From contig JBKHXU010000126.1 in NCBI GenBank assembly GCA_046565865.1, forward strand, positions 1 through 14,762: DNA of 14,762 nucleotides, given 5' to 3'. The position numbers were made by a program, and so were the translations under genes. Under the pieces are notes generated by a model that ran no database searches, had not been told where the DNA came from, and worked only from the letters and a program-made list of their open reading frames with translations. Source of the DNA: JBKHXU01 sp046565865 (GTDB lineage Bacteria; Pseudomonadota; Gammaproteobacteria; Acidiferrobacterales; Sulfurifustaceae). Below, piece by piece: positions 6,217 through 13,133 of the stretch (within the stretch, counting starts at the first letter, position 1; each line of letters starts with the position of its first letter).

Positions 6217-8163
6217 ATGTTTCTCGACGCCGCGCATCACTTCATACATCTCGATCTTTACCACATCGTCTACCTCTTCGTCGTCGGCTTCATCGGCGGC
6301 TTGGTGAGCGGCTTCATCGGCTCCGGCGGCGCGTTCGTGCTGACACCGGCGATGATGAGCATGGGCGTACCGGGCGTGGTCGCGGTGGCGAGCAATATCT
6401 GCCACAAGTTCCCGAAGGCGCTGGTCGGCGCCATCAAACGCGCGAAATACGGTCAGGTCGACCTCCGGCTGGGGCTCGTACTCGGCGCTTCGGCCGAGGC
6501 CGGCGTGCTCTACGGCGCGCATGTGCAGGAATCGATCAAGCATGCTTTCGGCAACGCCGGCTCCAACCTGTACGTCAGCGTCGCATTCGTGGTAGTGCTG
6601 GCGATGGTCGGCGGCTATGTGCTGTACGACGCCTGGAAGGTCTACCGCGCCGGCCGCACCGATGAGCCGGAGCACGTGAGCCGACTGGCGTGCTGGGTAC
6701 AGTCGGTCGAGATCCCGTACACCATGATGTACTTCAAAAGCCTGAACGCGCGCATCTCGGTGCTGTTCACGATCCCGCTTGGGTTCGCCACCGGCATGCT
6801 GGCGGCGACCATCGCCGTCGGCGGGTTCATCGGCGTGCCGGGCATGCACTACGTGCTCGGCGCCCCATCGCTCATGGCCTCGGCCACCGAGCTCGTGGTC
6901 GCCTTCATCATGGGCCTCGGCGGCACGATTAAATACGCCTGGAGCGGGCTGGTCGATGTGCGCCTGGCGATGGTGATCCTGGCCGGCTCGCTGTTCGGCG
7001 TTCAGCTCGGCGCCATCGGCACGACCTACGTGCGGCCGCACATGATCAAGGTCGTCATGGGCTCGCTCATGGTACTGGTGTTGATCAGCCGCGCCCTGGT
7101 GTTGCCGGTGTACCTGTCGGATCTTGAAGCGATCGACGGGCTGACGCCGGACACCGCATCGCTGCTGAACCGCGCAAGCTTCGTGATCATGCTGGGCGCA
7201 CTGGTCGCCGGCGCGGTCATCATCCTGTCGGCATTGTTCAGGGGCATGCGCGCGCGGGTTCAGGCGGTGCCGGTCGGCGCCGCGGCGCCCCAGCCGGCGT
7301 CGGTCGCGATTCCGGCGCATCAACAGTTGTCGCCGATAGGCCGGTTCGAGCGGTTTCTGGTGGCCACCGACGCCTCGGAGTACAGCGGCGGCGCGTTGCG
7401 CGAGGCGCTGCACATGGCGCAGAAGTGCGGCGCACGCTTGTACGTGCTGTCGGTCGTCGCGCGCGATGCGGAGTACGAGGCGCTCGGCGAACAGATGCTC
7501 AAACGCGAGCTCGACGCGGCCGCGGCGCACCTGGACCACGTCCAGGCGCAGGCCCAGGCCGCCGGGCTGGCGTGCGAGACGCGGCTGATCCAGGGCAACG
7601 AGATTCATCAGGAAATCGCCAACGAGGCCGAGCGCGTCCAGGCCGACGTTATCATCATGGGCCGGCGCGGCCGGCATGGACTGGCGCGGCGCCTCCTCGG
7701 CGACACCACGGTCAAGGTCATTGGTACCGCAAAGTGCAGCGTACTGGTGGCGCCGCGCATCGCCGATATCACCGGCCGCCATTTCCTGCTCGCCTCCGAC
7801 GGCTCGCGCTACGCCGACGGCGCCGCGGTGGCCGCGGTCAATCTTGCGAAGCTGTGCCACACCCCGGTCACCGTGGTGTCCGTGACCCGTCCGGGCCACA
7901 GCGACGAACGCAAGCGTGAGGCCAATCAAGTCGTCCGCCGCGCGGTCGCGCACCTGCAGAAGGAAGGTATCGAGGCCACCGGCGCCGTCCCGCACGGCCT
8001 GCCGGACGTCGAGATCGTGGAGGCGGCGCGCCGGATCAACGCCGATCTCATCATCATGGGCAGCCACGGCCGCACCGGGCTCGAACGCATCCTGCTTGGC
8101 AGCACCTCCGAGCGGGTGATCAACGACGCGCCGTGCGCGATACTGATCGTCAAGGCGGGCTGA
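6217..8163 (+). CDS. TauE/SafE (TSUP) transporter fused to two universal stress protein domains
   Basis: A 648-residue fusion. Residues 1-345 are a TauE/SafE-type membrane domain of about eight helices with two related halves: GFIGGLVSGFIGSGGAF at 24-40 and GFATGMLAATIAVGGFIGVPG at 189-209. Family members export sulfite, sulfoacetate or other sulfur-containing organic anions. After a Pro/Ala linker (345-372) come two cytoplasmic universal stress protein domains, USP1 about 378-513 and USP2 about 521-646. USP2 has the canonical ATP motif G615-x2-G618-x9-G628-S629. USP1 has G482-x2-G485-x9-G495, but the next residue is D496 instead of Ser/Thr, so its nucleotide binding may be altered. The likely role is anion export or import gated by nucleotide or stress; the substrate is unknown. 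The start abuts the upstream small gene, and a SulP gene follows after 51 nt. Confidence 0.9.
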   Translation: MFLDAAHHFIHLDLYHIVYLFVVGFIGGLVSGFIGSGGAFVLTPAMMSMGVPGVVAVASNICHKFPKALVGAIKRAKYGQVDLRLGLVLGASAEAGVLYGAHVQESIKHAFGNAGSNLYVSVAFVVVLAMVGGYVLYDAWKVYRAGRTDEPEHVSRLACWVQSVEIPYTMMYFKSLNARISVLFTIPLGFATGMLAATIAVGGFIGVPGMHYVLGAPSLMASATELVVAFIMGLGGTIKYAWSGLVDVRLAMVILAGSLFGVQLGAIGTTYVRPHMIKVVMGSLMVLVLISRALVLPVYLSDLEAIDGLTPDTASLLNRASFVIMLGALVAGAVIILSALFRGMRARVQAVPVGAAAPQPASVAIPAHQQLSPIGRFERFLVATDASEYSGGALREALHMAQKCGARLYVLSVVARDAEYEALGEQMLKRELDAAAAHLDHVQAQAQAAGLACETRLIQGNEIHQEIANEAERVQADVIIMGRRGRHGLARRLLGDTTVKVIGTAKCSVLVAPRIADITGRHFLLASDGSRYADGAAVAAVNLAKLCHTPVTVVSVTRPGHSDERKREANQVVRRAVAHLQKEGIEATGAVPHGLPDVEIVEAARRINADLIIMGSHGRTGLERILLGSTSERVINDAPCAILIVKAG

Positions 8164-8214
8164 CGCGGAGTCGAACAGGGGTCCCCAGGCAGCACCGATG
8201 CGAAAGGTCAGGCA

Positions 8215-10383
8215 ATGAAACTCGGCGGCAACAACGCGGCGCGGGTCGTCCGGCTGCTTCCGTTCCTGCGCTGGTTTCCGATCAGGCGCGAGACCGTCGT
8301 CGTCGATCTGCTCGCCGGCCTGACCGTCGCGCTCGTCATCGTGCCGAAGGCGATGGCATACGCGCAGCTGGCGGGATTGCCGCCCTACTTTGGTCTCTAC
8401 GCCGCGTTCATTCCGGTCATCGTCGGCGTGCTCTGGGGCTCGTGCAGCCAGCTCGCTACCGGCCCGGTCGCGATCATCTCGCTCATGACCGCCTCGGCGC
8501 TGGCGCCGCTGGCGCTCCCCGGCTCCGAAGAGTTCGTCGCGCTCGCGATCCTGCTGGCGTTGATGGTCGGCATCTTTCAACTCGCGTTGGGCGTCGCAAA
8601 ACTGGGTGCGCTGGTGAATTTCATTTCGCACCCCGTGGTCATCGGCTTCACCAACGCCGCGGCGATCATCATCGCGCTGTCGCAGCTGTCGAAGCTGCTC
8701 GGCGTGCACATGAGCCGCACCGACCACTTTCTACGCGACATATGGGGCGTCATCCTGCAGATCGGCGATATTCACTACCCGACGCTGGCCATGGGGCTCG
8801 GCGCCATCGCGATCATGGTGCTGTTCAAGAAATACGCCCCGCGGGCGCCGGGTGTTTTGATTGCGGTGATTCTCACCACGCTGCTCAGCTGGCTCATGGA
8901 GTTCGAGCGCAAGGCGACCATCGCCGCGCCGCAGATCGCCGACGTCGAGCTGCGCGGATTGGTGGAAACGCACGCGCGCCTGGACGCGCGGCTGACTGAG
9001 ATGAAGCGCGACTACTATGCACACGTGGACGGCATCAACGCGTTGCAGCTGAACGACGGCGATCCGCACGAGATCGCGCGTCTCAAGTACGAAGGCGAGC
9101 TGTTATGGATCGATCTCAGCAAGCTGGAAGACGAGAATCGCGCGCGCCGCGCCGAGCTGCGCCACATGACTTACGCCGTGGTACCGGGCGAGGACAAGAC
9201 TCTGCGCCTGTACCGTTCCGGGAACGCCCCCGAACCGTATACCGGCGGCCCCTGGCACCTCAAAACCCTTTCCGGCGGGACGTTGAATCTCTCCGGCGGC
9301 GGCGAAGTGGTCGGCGTCATACCAAGCGGCCTGCCGGAATTGAAAGTACCGCGTATCACGTGGGAGTCGTTCACGCTGTTGTTGTCGAGCGCGTTCGTCA
9401 TCGCGCTGGTGGGGTTCATGGAGGCGATCGCCATGTCCAAGGCGATCGCCACCAAGACCAAGGAGCGCATCAATCCGAATCAGGAGTTGATCGGTCAGGG
9501 GCTCGCCAACATCTCCGGCAGCTTCAGCCAGTCGTACCCGGTTTGCGGCTCGTTCTCGGGGTCGGCGCTCAATCTCAATGCCGGCGCGCGCACCGGGTTG
9601 TCGTCGGTGTTCAACGGCCTGTTCGTGATGATCACCCTGCTGGTGCTGACGCCGCTCCTGTATCACCTGCCGCAGGCGGTGCTGGCGGCGATCATCATGA
9701 TGGCGGTCGCGAGCCTGTTTAACTTCAGCGCCATCAAGCACGCTTGGCAGACGCACAAGCACGACGGCGCCGCCGCCGTCGTTGCGTTCTTCGCCACCAT
9801 CCTGCTCGCACCGCATCTCGATCAGGGAATCTTGATCGGCGCCGGTCTCGCGGTGGTGTTGTATCTGCTACGCACGATGAAGCCGCGCGTGGCCGAACTC
9901 GGTCGCCATGCCGACGGCACACTGCGCGATGCCAAGGCACACAATCTACCCACCAGCGATCAGATCATCGCCGTGCGCTTCGACGGCTCGCTGTATTTCG
10001 CGAACGTACCGTATTTCGAGGAAACGATTTTGGAGGCGGTGGCGAACAAGCCCAAGGCCAAGTATCTGCTCGTCGTCGGCGACGGCGTCAACCAGCTCGA
10101 CGCCTCCGGCGAAGAGTCGATCCGCCACCTGGTGCGGCAGCTGCGCGCGGCCGGCATCACGGTGGTGTTCAGCGGCCTCAAGCTGCAAGTGCTGAGCATC
10201 ATGCAACGCACCGGGTTGTATGCCGAGATCGGTGCGCAACACTTTTTCCGCACCGAAGACCTGGCGCTGGATGCGATCTACCAGTGGCTCGATCCGCAAA
10301 CGTTCGACGCCCGCTACTGCCCGCTGCGCCGGCCGGAGGAGCCGCCGAATCCGCCGTCCGCCGCGGATCTCGCGCGCTTTTAG
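8215..10383 (+). CDS. SulP-family anion transporter with STAS domain and a soluble insert
   Basis: A 722-residue SLC26/SulP transporter. The membrane domain starts with DLLAGLTVALVIVPKAMAYA (31-50) and contains GPVAIISLMTA (83-93), ISHPVVIGF (137-145), VVGVIPSGLP (365-374), QELIGQGLANISGSF (423-437) and a STAS domain at about 583-690 (VVGDGVNQLDASGEESI at 620-636). Members carry sulfate, bicarbonate or other anions, often with Na+ or H+; this sequence alone does not decide the substrate. The odd part is about 125 residues (roughly 238-363) between SWLMEF and VVGVIPSGLP. They are strongly charged, probably partly coiled coil (245-316), then a Gly-rich stretch, inside what is normally a short loop. 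The tail is Pro-rich and ends DLARF. The start at 8215 has AAAGG 7 nt upstream. The gene is probably cotranscribed with the two before it. Confidence 0.93.
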   Translation: MKLGGNNAARVVRLLPFLRWFPIRRETVVVDLLAGLTVALVIVPKAMAYAQLAGLPPYFGLYAAFIPVIVGVLWGSCSQLATGPVAIISLMTASALAPLALPGSEEFVALAILLALMVGIFQLALGVAKLGALVNFISHPVVIGFTNAAAIIIALSQLSKLLGVHMSRTDHFLRDIWGVILQIGDIHYPTLAMGLGAIAIMVLFKKYAPRAPGVLIAVILTTLLSWLMEFERKATIAAPQIADVELRGLVETHARLDARLTEMKRDYYAHVDGINALQLNDGDPHEIARLKYEGELLWIDLSKLEDENRARRAELRHMTYAVVPGEDKTLRLYRSGNAPEPYTGGPWHLKTLSGGTLNLSGGGEVVGVIPSGLPELKVPRITWESFTLLLSSAFVIALVGFMEAIAMSKAIATKTKERINPNQELIGQGLANISGSFSQSYPVCGSFSGSALNLNAGARTGLSSVFNGLFVMITLLVLTPLLYHLPQAVLAAIIMMAVASLFNFSAIKHAWQTHKHDGAAAVVAFFATILLAPHLDQGILIGAGLAVVLYLLRTMKPRVAELGRHADGTLRDAKAHNLPTSDQIIAVRFDGSLYFANVPYFEETILEAVANKPKAKYLLVVGDGVNQLDASGEESIRHLVRQLRAAGITVVFSGLKLQVLSIMQRTGLYAEIGAQHFFRTEDLALDAIYQWLDPQTFDARYCPLRRPEEPPNPPSAADLARF

Positions 10384-10395
10384 CAAGGTTCGCGC

Positions 10396-10436
10396 TTGGA
10401 CGCCGCGCCCGGTCCTACCCTAGAATGGATTCCATT
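10396..10436 (+). promoter_or_regulatory. Promoter of corB-like gene with overlapping inverted repeat
   Basis: TTGGAC (10396-10401) and TAGAAT (10421-10426) separated by 19 nt, a longer than ideal spacer. A perfect 6+1+6 inverted repeat, AATGGA-T-TCCATT (10424-10436), covers the end of the -10 and the expected start point near 10433. It could be an operator or a short stem in the leader. The leader to the GTG at 10460 would be under 30 nt. Confidence 0.5.
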
Positions 10437-10459
10437 GCCAATCGAACCCCGCTCGCGCC

Positions 10460-11749
10460 GTGAATGAGATACCGATAAGCGCGCTCCTCGGTGCGCTTGC
10501 AGTGCTGGTGCTGCTTTCCGCCTTCTTTTCGGCGGCTGAGATCGGCATGGTCAGCCTCAATCGCCACCGGTTGCGGCATCTGGCGGAATCCGGCCACCGT
10601 GGCGCACGTCTGGCGCAGCGGTTGCTGGAACGTCCGGACCGCCTCATCGGCGTGATCCTGCTTGGCAGCAACTTCGTCAACGCCCTCGCCTCCGCCATCG
10701 CCACCGTCACCGCGGTGCGGCTGCTCGGGGACACCGAGTCCACCATCGCTATCGTCACCGTGTTGATCACGCTGGTGGTGCTGATCTTCACCGACCTCGC
10801 GCCGAAGACGCTCGCAGCGTTGCATCCCGAGCGCGTTGCGTTTCCAAGCGGCTACGTGCTAGCGCCGTTATTGCGCGTTATCTATCCGCTGGTATGGTCG
10901 GTCAATATGCTGGCCAACGGCCTGCTCCGGCTATTCGGCGTGTCGGTCAAAGGCAAACGCGCGGAACAGGTGAGCACCGAGGAACTGAAGGTGATCGTCA
11001 TGGAAGCGGGTGCCCTGATCCCCGAGGCGCACCAAGACATGCTGCTCGCCATACTCGACCTCGAAAACGTCAGCGTCGAAGACATCATGGTGCCACGCGG
11101 CCGCATCGTCGGTATCGACCTCGACGCCCCTTGGGATGAAGTCATGGCGCAGCTCACGGCCAGCCGCCACACGCGCCTGCCGGTGTACCGGGGCAGCCTC
11201 GATAACGTGAGCGGCATGATCCATCTGCGCAAGGTGCTGAACCTCATGCGCCAGGGCACGCTCGACCCGGAATCGTTCAATCAAGCGCTGGTCGAACCCT
11301 ACTTCATTCCGGTCGGCACGCCGCTTAACAAACAACTGCTCAACTTCAAGCAGGTGGGCCGGCGCATCGGCCTCGTGGTCGACGAATACGGCGATATTCA
11401 GGGATTGATCACGATGAACGACATCCTCGAGGAAATCGTCGGTGACTTCGCCACCCAGACCGTCGGCCGCACCGAGGATATCCACCCGCAAGACGACGGT
11501 AGCTATCTCGTGCGCGGCACCGTCGCGCTGCGCGATCTCAATCGCCGCCTCAACTGGGAACTACCGATCGAGGAGTCGCGCACGCTCAACGGCCTGATCA
11601 CGGAATACCTCGAAGACATCCCCGAACCCGGCACGAGCCTCATGCTCAACGGCTACCTCGTCGAAATCCTGCGCACCCGCGGCGCCGCCGTCGACATCGC
11701 CCGCATCAAGCCGGTCGCGGCGCAGGAGGCGCCCACCGAGTCAAAATAG
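10460..11749 (+). CDS. yfjD: CorB/YfjD-like CNNM-CBS domain transporter (HlyC/CorC family)
   Basis: A 429-residue inner-membrane protein. An N-terminal CNNM (DUF21) domain at 1-185 has three to four helices (LVLLSAFFSAAEIGMVSL at 17-33; TDLAPKTLA at 111-119). It is followed by a CBS pair (about 205-265, with IMVPR at 209-213, and 270-330, with GLVVDEYGDIQGLITMNDILEEIVGD at 304-329) and a CorC/HlyC domain at 340-418. The family is implicated in Mg2+ (and Co2+) efflux with ATP-Mg binding at the CBS pair; Salmonella CorB is the named relative and E. coli YfjD is the usual database name. In E. coli this gene follows ypjD directly, whereas here 4.6 kb of transporter genes lie between them. The start is a GTG at 10460, since MNEIPISALLGALAVLVLL leads into the first helix. 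No good ribosome-binding site is visible, and the nearby ATG at 10464 is out of frame. Confidence 0.9.
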   Translation: MNEIPISALLGALAVLVLLSAFFSAAEIGMVSLNRHRLRHLAESGHRGARLAQRLLERPDRLIGVILLGSNFVNALASAIATVTAVRLLGDTESTIAIVTVLITLVVLIFTDLAPKTLAALHPERVAFPSGYVLAPLLRVIYPLVWSVNMLANGLLRLFGVSVKGKRAEQVSTEELKVIVMEAGALIPEAHQDMLLAILDLENVSVEDIMVPRGRIVGIDLDAPWDEVMAQLTASRHTRLPVYRGSLDNVSGMIHLRKVLNLMRQGTLDPESFNQALVEPYFIPVGTPLNKQLLNFKQVGRRIGLVVDEYGDIQGLITMNDILEEIVGDFATQTVGRTEDIHPQDDGSYLVRGTVALRDLNRRLNWELPIEESRTLNGLITEYLEDIPEPGTSLMLNGYLVEILRTRGAAVDIARIKPVAAQEAPTESK

Positions 11750-11777
11750 ACTTCCGCCCGTAGCCCTATCGACCGGC

Positions 11778-11806
11778 TTGACACCGAACATACCAGTCGG
11801 TATGTT
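11778..11806 (+). promoter_or_regulatory. Sigma-70 promoter of the tetR gene, probably leaderless
   Basis: A perfect -35 TTGACA (11778-11783), an optimal 17-nt spacer and TATGTT (11801-11806) as the -10. Seven bases past the -10 is position 11813, so transcription should begin within a few bases of the ATG at 11815. The mRNA would have little or no 5' leader, consistent with the absence of a Shine-Dalgarno sequence. Confidence 0.8.
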
Positions 11807-11808
11807 CG
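11785..11808. promoter_or_regulatory. TetR operator, site 1 (perfect palindrome over the promoter)
   Basis: CGAACATACC-agtc-GGTATGTTCG: perfect 10-bp arms around a 4-nt centre. It fills most of the spacer between -35 and -10 and covers the -10 itself, so a bound dimer would exclude RNA polymerase. The ACC-N4-GGT core is the same design as the E. coli NemR box (TAGACC-N4-GGTCTA). A related site lies at 12443-12462 before the next gene. The likely ligand is the product of the gene starting at 11815, giving negative autoregulation. Confidence 0.85.
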
Positions 11809-11814
11809 CCACCC

Positions 11815-12423
11815 ATGGCCACTCGCCAACCCGATCTCACACGCGAAAAGATCCTGGACGCCGCGTTCCAGGAGATTCATCGGCATGGGTTCCAAGCGGC
11901 GAGCCTCAACAACATTTTGGCCAAGACCGGACTGACCAAAGGCGCGCTCTACCACCACTTTCCCGACAAGGACCGACTCGGCTACGCCGTGATCGAGGAA
12001 GTGATCCGTGAGTCGCTCGAGACTTTGATATTCGAACCGCTGCGCGCCACCGACGACCCCGTCGGCACGCTGCGCGCCATCATCGAGCACAAGGCCGAGC
12101 GCACCACCGTGGATACGGTGACGCTTGGTTGCCCACTCAACAACCTGATGCAGGAGATGAGCCCGTTGGACCCGGAGTTCAAGCGGCGCCTCACGGACAT
12201 TCTCAAGACGTGGCAGGACGTGGTCACCGACGCGCTCAAGCGCGGCCAGAAACGCGGGCGCGTGCGCGCCGGTCTCGACTGCCGGGCGGCGGCGTTGTTC
12301 ATCGTCTCGGCCTACGAGGGCTGCATCGGCACTGCGAAGAATCTGCAGTCGGCGAAGGAATTTCGCCTGTGTCTGCGGCAGCTGCTGAGCTACCTCGACG
12401 GGCTGCAGGCGCCGGCGCGCTGA
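11815..12423 (+). CDS. TetR-family repressor, possibly electrophile/redox sensing (NemR/AcuR-like)
   Basis: Dimeric DNA-binding repressor of 202 residues. The N-terminal HTH spans about 10-56 with the recognition region ILAKTGLTKGALYHHFPDKDRL (34-55), typical of TetR proteins. The ligand domain contains LGCPLNNLMQEMSPLD (104-119). Its Gly-Cys at 105-106 falls in the region corresponding to the redox-active Cys106 of NemR. Further cysteines are at 156, 170 and 186. The gene sits behind its own palindromic operator and precedes an AhpD-like gene with a similar site, then an NTF2-like/GST pair. That context suggests it represses a detoxification set and is released by an electrophile, oxidant or quinone-like compound; this is inference. 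There is no ribosome-binding site upstream of the ATG, which fits a leaderless message. Confidence 0.92.
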   Translation: MATRQPDLTREKILDAAFQEIHRHGFQAASLNNILAKTGLTKGALYHHFPDKDRLGYAVIEEVIRESLETLIFEPLRATDDPVGTLRAIIEHKAERTTVDTVTLGCPLNNLMQEMSPLDPEFKRRLTDILKTWQDVVTDALKRGQKRGRVRAGLDCRAAALFIVSAYEGCIGTAKNLQSAKEFRLCLRQLLSYLDGLQAPAR

Positions 12424-12442
12424 ACATTTTTTTGCGTCGATA

Positions 12443-12462
12443 CATACCATCCGGTCGGTATG
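12443..12462. promoter_or_regulatory. TetR operator, site 2 (variant with wider spacing)
   Basis: CATACC and GGTATG arms recur here but with 8 nt between them (atccggtc) instead of 4. The right flank GTCGGTATGyTCG is nearly identical to site 1. The whole 20 bp is an imperfect palindrome with an inner CCGG, and it also contains an ACC-N4-GGT core in a shifted register (ACC-ATCC-GGT). TTGCGT (12432-12437) and TATGCT (12459-12464) sit where site 1 has its -35 and -10, but 21 nt apart. The site is about 70 nt upstream of the AhpD-like gene. Confidence 0.7.
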
Positions 12463-12531
12463 CTCGGCGAGATGCTGCATAGACCGGAGAACGAGCCCCA
12501 TTCTTCAACCAGCAATAACAAGGAGCCATCC

Positions 12532-13065
12532 ATGCCATTAGTTCAGACCGTGACACCCGACAACGCCGCCGGCAAGGTCGCCGACATCTACCGCGACATC
12601 GCCAAGATCTTCGGCCGCGTACCCAACGCACTGCAGTTGTTCTCCGCCAGTCCTACCCTGCTCCGCCAGCAATGGGAATCCATGGGCTACTACCTTCGGC
12701 ATCCCACGCTGAGCTTTCCGCTGCTGGCGGCGATCCGCATGCTGGTATCGCAGGAGAACAAGTGCCACTACTGCATCGGCATGAACGGCTCCCTGCTGAT
12801 CCACATGGCACAGTGGACGGCGGACCAGGTGAACGCCACGAAACGCGATCCCATGGCCGCGCCACTGCCGCCGAAGGAAAAGGCGATGCTCGCGTTCGTG
12901 CTCAAGGCGGTAGCCGAGCGCAAACCGGTCAGCCGCACCGAGATCGATGCACTGAAAAAATTCGATTGGTCCGAATCCGACGTGTTTGATGCAGTGGCGC
13001 ACGGCGCGCGCAACGTCGCCGTCGACATCGTTTTCAACACGTTCCAGATCGAGAACGACTTTTGA
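12532..13065 (+). CDS. Carboxymuconolactone decarboxylase/AhpD-like protein with CxxC
   Basis: A 177-residue, mostly helical, cytoplasmic protein of the CMD/AhpD-like superfamily. The core is E75-N-K-C78-H-Y-C81-I-G-M-N85, equivalent to the E...CxxC...H peroxidase motif of AhpD, where the CxxC cysteines reduce peroxide with help from a nearby His and Glu. Here the residue four after the second Cys is Asn (N85) rather than the usual His; H79 and H91 are the nearest alternatives. The end, ARNVAVDIVFNTFQIENDF, matches the closing helix of the family. The likely role is a thiol peroxidase or disulfide reductase in stress defence; decarboxylase activity is unlikely because of the CxxC. The start is fixed by AGGAG at 12521-12525, 6 nt before the ATG. 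The gene ends before a strong terminator at 13071-13106. Confidence 0.85.
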   Translation: MPLVQTVTPDNAAGKVADIYRDIAKIFGRVPNALQLFSASPTLLRQQWESMGYYLRHPTLSFPLLAAIRMLVSQENKCHYCIGMNGSLLIHMAQWTADQVNATKRDPMAAPLPPKEKAMLAFVLKAVAERKPVSRTEIDALKKFDWSESDVFDAVAHGARNVAVDIVFNTFQIENDF

Positions 13066-13070
13066 ACCGT

Positions 13071-13106
13071 CGGGACTTCAGCGGCATTTCGCTGGAGTCC
13101 CGTTTT
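13071..13106 (+). terminator. Rho-independent terminator after the AhpD-like gene
   Basis: CGGGACTTCAGCG (13071-13083) pairs with CGCTGGAGTCCCG (13090-13102) around a 6-nt loop, with one G-T wobble in 13 pairs, and is followed directly by TTTT (13103-13106) then ctatt. It begins 5 nt after the stop codon at 13063-13065. It lies between the AhpD-like gene and the NTF2/GST pair and so should limit read-through. Confidence 0.88.
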
Positions 13107-13133
13107 CTATTGACGGACCGATAGGAACAAACG

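Noticed and set aside
6193..8727. 844-codon open frame on the minus strand opposite the transporter genes
   Set aside because: The composition (runs of His, Asp, Arg, Gln) is that of a shadow frame; the plus strand encodes clear TSUP, USP and SulP domains over the same bases.
12405..12432. GC-rich gcgccggcgc followed by a run of T as a tetR terminator
   Set aside because: The loop would be too short or the stem needs a bulge, and the T run starts several bases after the stem. It could be a weak terminator but is not convincing.
13110..13133. TTGACG plus ACC-GATA-GGA as a third promoter/operator copy before the NTF2-like gene
   Set aside because: The matching -10 would fall on the start codon, and the half-sites lack the CATACC/GGTATG arms of the other two sites.
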